Assembly (NCBI GenBank): GCA_015493625.1
Contig: WGCT01000186.1
Location: forward strand, 1 to 9,891
Length of the DNA stretch: 9,891 nucleotides
Source: Draconibacterium sp.
GTDB lineage: Bacteria; Bacteroidota; Bacteroidia; Bacteroidales; Prolixibacteraceae
Reading direction: 5' to 3'
The notes under the pieces were generated by a model. That model was not told the DNA's origin and did no database searches. It worked only from the letters and a program-made list of their open reading frames with translations. The stretch's first letter is position 1, and every line of letters starts with the position of its first letter. This document shows, one piece after another, positions 1-6,722 of this stretch. Made by a program: the position numbers and the translations under genes.

Positions 1-293
1 ATGCAATAAAATATGGCGTGTACGAAGCAACCGAAACGGTTGATATAATTACACATTGCCGATGCAGCAACGATGCACTAATTGTAAGCATAAGTAATAC
101 ATTCGACAGCGAAGCAAGAAGCAATAAAGGAGAAGGAATTGGATTGCGCAACATTCGCGAACGCCTCGAAATTATTTATGGCAACCCACATTTTTTACAA
201 ATTAACAGTAATAAAAACGAATTTACCGTAACTTTAACCATACCGCAAAATTTATCGAAACATGAGCGAGAAAATAAAAACAATAATAGTTGA
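1..293 (+). CDS. LytS-type sensor histidine kinase, C-terminal fragment (5' end outside window)
   Basis: This is the C-terminal part of the ATP-binding domain of a LytS/YehU-type histidine kinase; the rest of the gene lies before the window. The frame is open from the left edge, and the first bases encode an N-box-like stretch (N)AIKYG. Further on a G-box reads GEGIGLRNIRERLEIIYG, typical of the HATPase_c domain of this kinase class. The end of the domain is a beta-strand-like FTVTLTIP, followed by a short basic, Asn-rich tail. No start should be called inside the window: the GTG at 18 lies within the N-box region. The gene overlaps the next one by 32 bp, so the two are almost certainly co-transcribed and translationally coupled as a two-component pair. 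The ligand and the sensor domain cannot be seen. Family assignment is secure; the signal sensed is unknown. Confidence 0.88.
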   Translation, partial: AIKYGVYEATETVDIITHCRCSNDALIVSISNTFDSEARSNKGEGIGLRNIRERLEIIYGNPHFLQINSNKNEFTVTLTIPQNLSKHERENKNNNS

Positions 294-1011
294 AGACGAG
301 GAGCTGGCACGCAACTTATTAAAAACGTTTTTAAGCAGTAACACCAAAGTTGACGTAATTGCCGAGTGCGAAAACGGTTTTGAAGGAATAAAAGCAATTA
401 ACGAGTTAAAACCCGATTTGGTTTTCCTCGATATTCAAATGCCTAAAATTACCGGATTTGAAATGCTGGAATTAATCGACCATAAACCACAGATAATTTT
501 TGCCACAGCTTACGACGACTATGCTCTAAAAGCTTTCGACTTTAACGCTGCCGACTACCTGCTAAAACCCTATTCGAAAGAACGACTGTTTGAGGCAGTT
601 GATAAAGTTGCTGCACGAATAGAGAAAGAGGGAAAAGTTTCTGATGTAGCAGAAAGAATAAGCAATTTCCCATTAACCGAATACCTCGACAGAATTGTTG
701 TTAAAGACCGTCATAAAATTCATATTATTCCGGTTAGCCAAATTCGATACATCGAGTCGATGGACGATTACGTAATGATTTACACAAAAACCGGCCGGCA
801 CATGAAACAAAAAACCATGAAATATTTAGAGGCCGCTCTCAATCCAAAAGAGTTTACTCGAATTCACCGGTCGTATATTGTAAAAGTTGATGAAATTAAC
901 GAATTGCAGCAATACGAAAAAGAGTCGTATATGGTTATTCTTCACGACAGAACAAAACTAAAAGTAAGTAAAACCGGATACAAAAGTTTAAAAGGCGTGT
1001 TAAACTTCTAA
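262..1011 (+). CDS. LytTR-family response regulator
   Basis: This 249-residue protein is the partner of the overlapping kinase and probably a DNA-binding transcription regulator in the cytoplasm. Residues 6-118 or so are a receiver domain: the acidic pocket is E11/D12, the phosphoacceptor is D57 in the PDLVFLDIQMP segment, followed by switch Thr82 (FATAY) and the conserved Lys102 (LLKP). Residues about 143-249 form a LytTR DNA-binding domain, recognised by IRYIES, the strand YVMIYTKTGR and the motif FTRIHRSYIV. The length is normal for LytTR regulators. The ATG at 262 overlaps the kinase gene by 32 bp and puts the receiver domain at the usual distance from the N-terminus. The gene converges on the large minus-strand operon, so control of that operon is not implied by position. 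Target promoters are unknown; LytTR proteins usually bind paired direct repeats, and none was recognised in this window. Confidence 0.95.
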   Translation: MSEKIKTIIVEDEELARNLLKTFLSSNTKVDVIAECENGFEGIKAINELKPDLVFLDIQMPKITGFEMLELIDHKPQIIFATAYDDYALKAFDFNAADYLLKPYSKERLFEAVDKVAARIEKEGKVSDVAERISNFPLTEYLDRIVVKDRHKIHIIPVSQIRYIESMDDYVMIYTKTGRHMKQKTMKYLEAALNPKEFTRIHRSYIVKVDEINELQQYEKESYMVILHDRTKLKVSKTGYKSLKGVLNF

Positions 1012-1336
1012 TGAAATTTTTGGCTTCGCTTACAAAGAGATGTTCATTCGTATATGCAGTATTGCCACTGGTACTTATTAACGACATTCCGGAGGGAAGA
1101 AACCAACTATAATTAGATGTATTGCACTGATTATTGCTGTTTTGGCATATTAAAACATAGCCGGTATTTGGGCACATCATATATTGGTATTAGAACCGGA
1201 TACGGAATATCTTAAGGAGAATGTGATAGGTTTTAAATTAGTATTGTGTCTTAAAACAGATTGTTTCGCCCAGAATAAACAAAAAACCCGGCACAAAAAG
1301 TTACCGGGCTCAATTATTATTTTTGAAGTTTAGTTT
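1012..1336. other. Convergent intergenic region
   Basis: This 325-bp gap lies between the response regulator gene (+) and the last gene of the minus-strand operon. It holds the terminator listed separately. The rest shows no convincing gene, RNA gene or promoter. A 33-codon + strand reading frame starts at 1011, sharing one base with the regulator's stop codon (TAATG), and ends at 1112. It has a hydrophobic middle, but nothing in it matches a family I recognise. No clear terminator for the + strand pair was found before 1280. Confidence 0.6.
1281..1310 (-). terminator. Rho-independent terminator of the minus-strand operon
   Basis: Read on the minus strand, GCCCGG (5' arm, 1304-1309) is followed by a loop of about 12 nt, then CCGGG (3' arm, 1287-1291), then a run of six T (1281-1286). 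The five-base G/C core pairs perfectly and is extended by flanking A-T and G-T pairs. It lies about 27 nt after the stop codon of the last operon gene, the expected place. In the + direction the hairpin is followed by an AT-rich stretch without a clean T run, so termination of the kinase/regulator transcript here is possible but weaker. Confidence 0.85.
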
Positions 1337-2323
1337 TTACTTATAGCTGGCATCGGAGAAATACCTCATAAACTGAGTACGTTCGTAAAGAACAGGTTTT
1401 CTAATATTTTTCTGGCTTGAATTTCCTCTGAAATCTTCAATTTTTTTATAGTTATGGCGCAACATCCAGTCTTTTAACGTGCTGGTCATCTTTTCAATTA
1501 CTTCGGCTCCATCTTTATAAATTGCCGATACAATTTGAACAACCTGTGCACCTACAAGTATATTTTTAATTACCTGCTCGCCGGTAAAAACACCTCTCGA
1601 TGCCGTAAATTCCATATCTACTTTATCGTAAAGAATGCCAATCCAACGCATGGTCATTGTATTCAGGTCTTTACAACTTAATACATTTCCCGACACCACT
1701 TTTTCGGTTTCAATATCAACATCGGGACTGTAGAATTTATTAAACATTACCACCGATGAAGCTTTGGTTTTCGACAACCGATAAACAAAATTAGCCAATC
1801 CCGAGAAGTAGTAACTTATTTTCAATGAGAAAGGAATTGAAACGGCATTGCTGATTTTATCAATAATCTCGAAATAGTTTTTTTCTTTCTCTTCACCCGT
1901 AACGTCGATGTCGGCAGGTAATAAAAATAGATTTACTTCCAGTGCATCGGCACCAGCATCTTCAATCATTTTTGCATAGGTAGTCCACTCTTCAGCCGAC
2001 ACACAGTTTATGCTTGCAATAACCGGAATGTCGAGTGCTGCTTTATGTTTTTTAATTAGGTTAATGTACTGTGTAAGGTTATGTTTCTTACTGTAGTACA
2101 TGGCATAGTACTCCTGATCGTTAAACGCACCATACATATTATTCAACCGTTGTTCATCTACATCGTGCAAAATTTGTTCTTCGAACAGCGATTTCAGAAC
2201 AATGGCTCCTGCTCCTGCTTTTTCGTAAGCAATTGAATTCTCGACATTCTCCGACAGAGCTGAACTACCCACAATAATCGGGCTTTTCAGATGTAATCCC
2301 ATGTAACTGGTTGAAATATCCAT
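1337..2323 (-). CDS. Dihydroorotate-dehydrogenase-like FMN protein without the catalytic Cys motif
   Basis: A 328-residue protein with the TIM-barrel FMN fold of the class 1 dihydroorotate dehydrogenase superfamily. Visible marks are the N-terminal strand YMGLHLKSPIIVGSS, the barrel segment IPVIASINCVSAEEW (about 99-113), GADALEVN (124-131), Lys168 in FSLKIS, and the FMN-phosphate region ASRGVFTGE (241-249) with LVGAQVVQIVSA (256-267). True class 1 DHODHs carry Asn-x-Ser-Cys-Pro where this protein has N131-LFLLP, so the catalytic Cys is absent and pyrimidine synthesis is unlikely. Homologues are usually just labelled DHODH-like. It starts 15 nt after the GltD-like gene and is the last gene before the terminator, so it belongs to the operon. 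I infer a flavoprotein accepting or donating electrons with the GltD-like/ferredoxin module, by analogy with PreT/PreA. The substrate is unknown. The ATG at 2323 directly precedes the first barrel strand. Confidence 0.88.
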   Translation of the reverse strand: MDISTSYMGLHLKSPIIVGSSALSENVENSIAYEKAGAGAIVLKSLFEEQILHDVDEQRLNNMYGAFNDQEYYAMYYSKKHNLTQYINLIKKHKAALDIPVIASINCVSAEEWTTYAKMIEDAGADALEVNLFLLPADIDVTGEEKEKNYFEIIDKISNAVSIPFSLKISYYFSGLANFVYRLSKTKASSVVMFNKFYSPDVDIETEKVVSGNVLSCKDLNTMTMRWIGILYDKVDMEFTASRGVFTGEQVIKNILVGAQVVQIVSAIYKDGAEVIEKMTSTLKDWMLRHNYKKIEDFRGNSSQKNIRKPVLYERTQFMRYFSDASYK

Positions 2324-2338
2324 ATAACTTGTATTTTA

Positions 2339-3631
2339 TTATTCTCCTACTAAAAACTTATCAATACCCAAAGCTGCTTTATGACCGTTTGCAATTCCGT
2401 GAATTACGTCGGGTCCCTGAATGGTGTCGCCACCCATAAACAACCAAGGCAAACTTGTTTGGAAATAGTCGTTTACTCTGAAACGTCCGCGTGGCCCCAA
2501 CTCAAGATGCTCTTTTATGTCCTCCGAAATATAGCTAACATCCATTCCCTGTCCGATTGATTCTACAATCATATCGGCTTCAAAGAAGTTTTTGTTTTCC
2601 ATATTACATTGGGGATTAAAGTTACCAGTTTCGTCGAACAATGACAAACATTGAACAACATGAAGTCCTTTTATCTTACCATCCACAATTTCAATACGTT
2701 GTGGAGACCACCCCGGATTTACTATTGCTTTTTCTTCGCGTGCTTCAATTACTTCTTCGCGGTCGGCAGGCATTTTTTCCTCAGTTTCGAGACTGGTTGC
2801 AATAACCTGAACTTTACCATATTTCTGGTTTTGCAAGCGTGCCAGCGAACGAGTAATGTCCATGGCAACGTTACCACCACCAATTACCACAATTTTTTCG
2901 GGAACATAAATCTCTTCGCCCTGCGTAATTTTCCGTAACAATTCAATCGATTGATATACGTTTTCGTGGTCGGTGCCCTCTATACGAGTACTTCTTCCGA
3001 GGTGTAATCCTGTTCCGGCAAATACTGCGTCGAAATCTTCACCCAGTTTCTTAAGTGTTATATCTTTTCCAACGGTAACATTGTAATGAATTTTCACTCC
3101 CAACGACAAAATGTAATTTATATCTTTATCAATTTGGTCGTAAGGCAACCGGTATTCAGGAATTCCGTATCGCATCATTCCTCCGGCTTTTTCGAGTTTT
3201 TCGAATATTTCAACTTCGTAACCTAAATTGGCAAGGTAGTGTGCTGCCGAGAGTCCGGCAGGTCCCGAACCAATAATGGCAACCTTTTTTCCATTTTTCT
3301 TAAGAATCTCAGTTTCGAGAATCTTTTTATATTTTTCCGAAGGATTTTGGTCGGCAATGTAACGTTTTAACCAGCGAATAGAGAGCGGATCTCCTTTATG
3401 TCCGATGGTACAAACTGTTTCGCATTTATGTGTACAAATCCGTCCGCAAATTTCGGGCAGTGGGTTTGTATCGTATAAAATACGAAGTCCCTCTTCCAAA
3501 TCGTCGTTACGAATGGCAGCAATATATTGCGGAATTCCCATGTGGGCAGGACAAGTGGCAGTACAAATACCACACTCAACGCAGCGGTCGGCTTCGGCTT
3601 CGGCTTGCTCTTTCGAGTATCCTTTAATCTC
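2339..3631 (-). CDS. GltD/PreT-like Fe-S FAD-dependent NAD(P)H oxidoreductase (frame-shifted from the upstream ferredoxin gene)
   Basis: A flavoprotein of the glutamate synthase small subunit / NfnB / PreT type that moves electrons between NAD(P)H and Fe-S partners. Its coding signal continues above the first ATG (3541): the 30 codons from 3631 to 3542 include CVECGICTATCP, the N-terminal Fe-S motif of this family. From the ATG on there are C32, C36, C40 and C44 (a second cluster motif), the FAD Rossmann motif GSGPAG (91-96) with the GGMMRYGIPEYRLP segment, the NAD(P)H-site Rossmann motif GGGNVAMD (221-228), and a C-terminal FAD-closing MGGDTIQGPDVIHGIANG. Above 3631 the frame meets TGA at 3647-3649, and no ATG, GTG or TTG lies between that stop and 3541. 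The ATG at 3541 would therefore remove the first cluster motif. The likely natural state is a fusion with the NuoI-like protein. No NuoE/F/G is seen, so this may be the NAD(P)H module of the complex. Confidence 0.9.
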   Translation of the reverse strand, partial: EIKGYSKEQAEAEADRCVECGICTATCPAHMGIPQYIAAIRNDDLEEGLRILYDTNPLPEICGRICTHKCETVCTIGHKGDPLSIRWLKRYIADQNPSEKYKKILETEILKKNGKKVAIIGSGPAGLSAAHYLANLGYEVEIFEKLEKAGGMMRYGIPEYRLPYDQIDKDINYILSLGVKIHYNVTVGKDITLKKLGEDFDAVFAGTGLHLGRSTRIEGTDHENVYQSIELLRKITQGEEIYVPEKIVVIGGGNVAMDITRSLARLQNQKYGKVQVIATSLETEEKMPADREEVIEAREEKAIVNPGWSPQRIEIVDGKIKGLHVVQCLSLFDETGNFNPQCNMENKNFFEADMIVESIGQGMDVSYISEDIKEHLELGPRGRFRVNDYFQTSLPWLFMGGDTIQGPDVIHGIANGHKAALGIDKFLVGE

Positions 3632-4131
3632 TCCACAAACGAATCTTCACGCTCTTCGGGGTGAAGTTCACCCATTTCAACGCGTTTCAATCCGTAGAAT
3701 TCGTAATTTGGCTCCGGTTTTCTCCACCCTTCTTCTTTCTTGTACCAATCTTTTTCGTCAACTCCCGGAACAAAGCGGAAATTATCGGGGTCGGTATCTA
3801 CCCACTTGAAAGCATTTGTTAATCGTAACGAATTTGTTGTACAAATATCGACACACAATGCGCACCAACAACATCTTCCGTAATCAATTTTCGGGCGCAA
3901 TCCACTGTCTCCGTCTTTTGTTTCAATTCCATCAACAGGAACCAAATCAATCGCCTCGTTTTCACAAATTGCTTCGCAAGTGCCACACCCAATACAAGTG
4001 TCGATATCGTTATCGTGAAAACCTCTGTAACGGGGAGCTGCTTCCCTGTTCAACGGGTCTTTAATGGTTACAGGTTCTTTTACAACTTTCGACCAGGCTG
4101 TAAAAGGCATCAATATATCTTTTAAACTCAT
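3367..4131 (-). CDS. NuoI-like 2x[4Fe-4S] ferredoxin subunit (genuine part 4131 to about 3631)
   Basis: The electron-wire subunit of the complex I / Ech-type core, carrying electrons toward the NuoB-like subunit. Two CX2CX2CX3C motifs are seen: C46-C49-C52-C56 and C87-C90-C93-C97, with an extra C88. As in NuoI/EchF each should bind one [4Fe-4S] cluster, but the Pro that usually follows the last Cys is missing from both. The N-terminus has an amphipathic segment (about 5-18) that could contact the membrane arm. Residues 100-167 are a charged, Trp/Tyr-rich linker. After about residue 167 the frame yields a Lys-Pro run and then sequence unlike any ferredoxin (about 87 residues to the stop at 3367), while the -1 frame gives clear GltD-like protein. 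This tail is best read as out of frame. The ATG at 4131 is the only start giving the conserved N-terminus. The gene begins 94 nt after the NuoD-like gene, the largest internal gap of the operon. Confidence 0.88.
   Translation of the reverse strand: MSLKDILMPFTAWSKVVKEPVTIKDPLNREAAPRYRGFHDNDIDTCIGCGTCEAICENEAIDLVPVDGIETKDGDSGLRPKIDYGRCCWCALCVDICTTNSLRLTNAFKWVDTDPDNFRFVPGVDEKDWYKKEEGWRKPEPNYEFYGLKRVEMGELHPEEREDSFVERLKDTRKSKPKPKPTAALSVVFVLPLVLPTWEFRNILLPFVTTIWKRDFVFYTIQTHCPKFADGFVHINAKQFVPSDIKEIRSLFAG
3600..3649 (-). other. Frame junction between ferredoxin and FAD oxidoreductase domains
   Basis: The reading frame supported by protein family signal switches by -1 here. In the ferredoxin frame codons 166-168 read GTG GAG AGA (3636-3628). 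Reading GAG at 3631-3629 instead gives EIKGYSKEQA and then the Cys motif of the GltD-like domain. Restoring one G (GTGGAGAG to GTGGAGGAG) would produce a continuous SFVEEIKGYSKEQAEAEADR join and one protein of about 597 residues. The -1 frame is closed upstream by TGA at 3647-3649, so the switch must fall between there and the Cys motif. No classical slippery heptamer is present; only two A-AAG-type sites are seen (around 3622-3627 and 3614-3617). A real mutation or a consensus error seems more likely than programmed shifting. Confidence 0.75.
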
Positions 4132-4144
4132 ATTTGTATAATTT

Positions 4145-4189
4145 TCCGGGTCGTTTCTGTTCCTAAAATACGGAATGTAAATTCCCGGA
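4145..4189. repeat. Inverted repeat (two-step hairpin) in the gap before the ferredoxin gene
   Basis: On the + strand TCCGGG (4145-4150) pairs with CCCGGA (4184-4189). Inside, TTCC (4160-4163) pairs with GGAA (4172-4175) around an 8-nt loop. The two steps are separated by unpaired stretches of 8-9 nt. It sits in the 94-nt spacer between the NuoD-like and NuoI-like genes. On the operon (minus) strand no T run follows, so it is not a terminator there; it could be an mRNA-stabilising or processing hairpin setting subunit ratios. On the + strand a run of six T follows (4191-4196), which would suit antisense termination. Function is unproven. Confidence 0.45.
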
Positions 4190-4225
4190 GTTTTTTATTC
4201 AATATCTTTTCTTCTTTTTACTCCC

Positions 4226-5422
4226 TTATCGTTCAATTTCGGGCGGACACGTTTGCAACGAAACCATAATTGCATGAACATCGGCAACATCGGCACCCAC
4301 AAGCAGGTCTTCGAGTAGTGCGATGGCATGCGTATAACTTGGTCCGCGAAGATTTACTCTTCTTGGTTTTTCCGAACCGTCAGTAACATAGTACATTCCG
4401 TACTCTCCCCGTCCACTTTCGAGGCGCACATACGTTTCGCCTTTCGGTATTTTCCAGTGTAGCACGTTTGGCATTTGTGCTTTTATATCGCCTTTCTCCG
4501 GCATTTTTGCCATTATCTGGCGAATCAAATCAACAGTCTGAATTAACTCTTGCCAACGCACCCAGGTTCTTGCGTAAATATCTCCATCGGTATCGGTTGG
4601 CGGGTCGAAATCCAATTGGTCGTAATGAAGGTACGGATGGTCTTTACGAACATCGCGTTTTACCCCACAGCCCCGTGCATTTGTTCCAACAATCCCATAT
4701 TTATCGACCATTTCCGGAGTAATTCGGGCAAGTCCTTTTGCTCTCTTTTTAAATACTGAGTTGTGGAACATCAGTTTGCGGATGCGGATAATAAAATCGT
4801 CGATATCGCGGAGGTTATCTTCCATCCGCTCTTTAAATCCATCGGGAAGTAACCCACGAACTCCACCGGGAATAATATACATGTGGTAAACACGGGCTCC
4901 GGTAAGTTCCTCGAAACGGTCGAGAATAAGGTCGCGTAAATAGACTCCCCACTGCACGCCAAGTCCGAGAGCAAATGTTCCGCCTTGTCCGGGAACTCCT
5001 CGTAACAGCCCCTGTAAACGAGCCATTTCAAGCGAAAGCATTCGTAACCATTTTGCCATTTCAGGCACTGCTTTATCGTATCCCGAAAGTTGTTCGGTAC
5101 AAGTTGCAATCAGGTATTCATTTGTATCGGGTTCTGCCACACACATTCGTATACTTGTTGGAAAACCTTGAACAAACAGACGACGCTCGATGAGTTTCTC
5201 GAAACCACGATGAAGATAACCAACGTGAGTTTTTGCTTTTACCACAGTATTTCCCTGCACCCAAAGTTCTACGGCCATGTTGCCTGTAACACCGGGGTGG
5301 TTTGGGCCAAGCCATATTTTCTGGTATTTGTGCGATGATAAATCGATATCGTCGCCAATTTTCGCAGTTAACGAAGGCAGCTTGTCCTTATCTGGTTCGA
5401 ATCCTAAAAACTTATTTATCAT
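4226..5422 (-). CDS. NuoD-like / group 4 hydrogenase-type large subunit lacking a full [NiFe] site (Ehr type)
   Basis: The 398-residue large subunit of a complex I / Ech-like peripheral arm. The fold is clear: NHPGVTGNMAVEL (41-53), THVGYLHRGFEKL (65-77), GARVYHMYIIPGGVRG, DVRKDHPY, and RLESGRGEYGMYYVTDG near the end. The first [NiFe] ligand motif (RxCGxC in hydrogenases) is R92-MCVAE97 and the last (DPCxxC) is QTC392-PPE395, so the first Cys of each pair stays and the second is Glu. The complex I quinone residues are also absent: HPSTHG reads HPGVTG, and the MDY segment reads MCV. The protein is therefore neither a standard hydrogenase nor a standard quinone reductase. This matches the energy-converting hydrogenase-related (Ehr) group in concept; the substrate is unknown, and whether the C/E quartet binds a metal is open. 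Its ATG (5422) overlaps the end of the NuoC-like gene by 11 nt, suggesting translational coupling. Confidence 0.93.
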   Translation of the reverse strand: MINKFLGFEPDKDKLPSLTAKIGDDIDLSSHKYQKIWLGPNHPGVTGNMAVELWVQGNTVVKAKTHVGYLHRGFEKLIERRLFVQGFPTSIRMCVAEPDTNEYLIATCTEQLSGYDKAVPEMAKWLRMLSLEMARLQGLLRGVPGQGGTFALGLGVQWGVYLRDLILDRFEELTGARVYHMYIIPGGVRGLLPDGFKERMEDNLRDIDDFIIRIRKLMFHNSVFKKRAKGLARITPEMVDKYGIVGTNARGCGVKRDVRKDHPYLHYDQLDFDPPTDTDGDIYARTWVRWQELIQTVDLIRQIMAKMPEKGDIKAQMPNVLHWKIPKGETYVRLESGRGEYGMYYVTDGSEKPRRVNLRGPSYTHAIALLEDLLVGADVADVHAIMVSLQTCPPEIER

Positions 5423-5972
5423 TGTCTTGTTTTTTTGCAGTTATCGGTTCGTTAGGATACAATTTCTTTCTCATATATTCTGCCGGGTCGTTTGTTTCTC
5501 TGCCCGGACGGGGGAAGTAGGTGTCTCGAGAATACTCTTTTGTGTTGAAATCTCTACGCATGTGAGGCATTTCCGTCCAGCCTTCAACCACAAAGTTTTC
5601 ATCAACACGCGGGCTTCCGGGGAAATCGATTCCAAAAGCTTCTTTTAATTCTCGTTGGTAGGTCCAAACTTGTTTCCACAAATGATGCGCCGATGCCATT
5701 TCTGCATTTTCGCGGTCGATAAATGTTTTAACGCCAACGTCGGTTTTTGTTTTTGGATTGTGTAACAGGTATAACAATTGGAATTTTCCTTCTTCAATCC
5801 AGTCAACACAGCTCATCATTACAAAATGAGAGAACCCTTCGTAGTCTCTCAATTCGGTAACCAAACTTATAGCCACTCCTTTCGGAACGGTAACGAAAGC
5901 TAAATCGGGCCGTTGATAAACAACATCAGAGATTTTAAAATCTTCCGTTAATTTTTCTATTAAATTTTTCAT
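5412..5972 (-). CDS. NuoC-like 30-kDa subunit
   Basis: A 186-residue NuoC/EchD-type subunit that holds the peripheral arm together and carries no cofactor. The signature region is YQRELKEAFGIDFPGSP, followed by the W-x-E-MP-x-MRRDF segment, matching the family's conserved ERE-x-x-x-FGI-F-x-GHP ... RKDF pattern. The preceding HNPKTKTDVGVKTFIDRE fits the beta-rich middle of the family. The C-terminal about 40 residues are charged and end in KKQDNDK. I prefer the ATG at 5972 over an in-frame TTG six bases upstream. It lies 15 nt after the NuoB-like stop and overlaps the start of the NuoD-like gene by 11 nt, giving the B-C-D order usual for complex I-type operons. Confidence 0.9.
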   Translation of the reverse strand: MKNLIEKLTEDFKISDVVYQRPDLAFVTVPKGVAISLVTELRDYEGFSHFVMMSCVDWIEEGKFQLLYLLHNPKTKTDVGVKTFIDRENAEMASAHHLWKQVWTYQRELKEAFGIDFPGSPRVDENFVVEGWTEMPHMRRDFNTKEYSRDTYFPRPGRETNDPAEYMRKKLYPNEPITAKKQDNDK

Positions 5973-5987
5973 TGTCAAAGTGCTTTT

Positions 5988-6710
5988 CTACCAGTTGTAA
6001 TCCGGCATATTCCAATCTTTAATAATTTTCTTTTGATTTGCTTTATACTCATCAAAATTACGAGCGTACTCGTTTGCTTTTTCGCCTTTTCCTTCTTTAA
6101 TCAACTCTTTCAGTTTCATAAACCCTGCAAGAAGAGCTTCGGGACGAGGCATGCAACCGGCAATGTAAACGTCAACCGGAATATATTTATCTAAACGGTT
6201 AATGGTACTGTAACTGTCGTAATACATTCCCCCGTTTATGGTACACGAACCCAGTGCCAGAATGTATTTTGGCGAAGGCATTTGCTCGTAAGTTCGAATT
6301 ACTCTTTTCAGCGTTTTAACCGAGAGGTACCCCGAAATAATAAAGGCATTCGATTGGCGCGGTGTAGGACGCATTTGAACACCATACCGAAACATATCGA
6401 AACGTGGAGTTACCAGTGGTGGAATTTCAATACTTCCGCATCCTGTTCCAAATCCGAGTACCCAAATACTTTCGGCGCGTGCCCAGTTTAAAAATTTCTC
6501 AATAACTCCGCTACACGGTTTCTCCTCCTTTGGTTTCTCTCCGCTAAAATAGTCGTAAATCGGATTTACTTTTATAATCGAACCGTCGGGAGCAACTACT
6601 TCTCTCTCTTCATCTTCGGGGCGAACAAAACTCTTTTCGGTCTTCTTTACATTCGCTTCCGAACGTTGAAGCATCTCATTCACCTTATCATTCATATCTT
6701 TTTCAGACAT
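5988..6710 (-). CDS. NuoB-like small subunit with an altered N2-cluster motif
   Basis: A 240-residue small subunit of the complex I / group 4 hydrogenase family, expected to hold the Fe-S cluster nearest the active site. Residues about 80-190 are the NuoB fold: SIWVLGFGTGCGSIEIPP, RFDMFRYGVQMRPTPRQSN, ALGSCTINGGMYYDSYS (C156) and VDVYIAGCMPRPEALLAG (C186). NuoB normally has two adjacent cysteines at the first site; here it is C91-Gly92, so only three of the four N2 ligands remain, with C66 (KPCSG) as a distant candidate. The codons are TGC GGA, which differ from a Cys codon by more than one base, so a sequencing error is unlikely. The first 70 residues are a long charged extension not found in typical NuoB. 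The ATG at 6710 is 12 nt after the NuoH-like stop. Confidence 0.92.
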   Translation of the reverse strand: MSEKDMNDKVNEMLQRSEANVKKTEKSFVRPEDEEREVVAPDGSIIKVNPIYDYFSGEKPKEEKPCSGVIEKFLNWARAESIWVLGFGTGCGSIEIPPLVTPRFDMFRYGVQMRPTPRQSNAFIISGYLSVKTLKRVIRTYEQMPSPKYILALGSCTINGGMYYDSYSTINRLDKYIPVDVYIAGCMPRPEALLAGFMKLKELIKEGKGEKANEYARNFDEYKANQKKIIKDWNMPDYNW

Positions 6711-6722
6711 TTTTAAATCTTT

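Noticed and set aside
935..1180. Minus-strand 81-codon frame overlapping the regulator gene's 3' end
   Set aside because: Half of it is antisense to a clear LytTR domain and the rest has no recognisable family signal.
1337..2323. pyrD of pyrimidine synthesis
   Set aside because: The catalytic Cys motif is missing and the neighbours are redox complex genes, not pyr genes.
3626..3628. ATT as a rare start codon for the GltD-like protein
   Set aside because: It is the closest candidate before the first Cys motif, but the purine-rich GGAGAG abuts it with almost no spacing and ATT starts are very rare.
3600..3649. Classical programmed -1 frameshift site
   Set aside because: No X-XXY-YYZ heptamer and no obvious strong downstream hairpin were found; only weak A-AAG sites exist, so recoding is kept only as a lesser alternative.
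3405..3809. Plus-strand 134-codon frame antisense to the ferredoxin/FAD junction
   Set aside because: It is opposite well-supported minus-strand coding sequence and its composition looks like a complementary-frame artefact.
4226..5422. Functional [NiFe] hydrogenase large subunit
   Set aside because: Only one Cys of each required CxxC pair is present, so the standard bimetal site cannot form.
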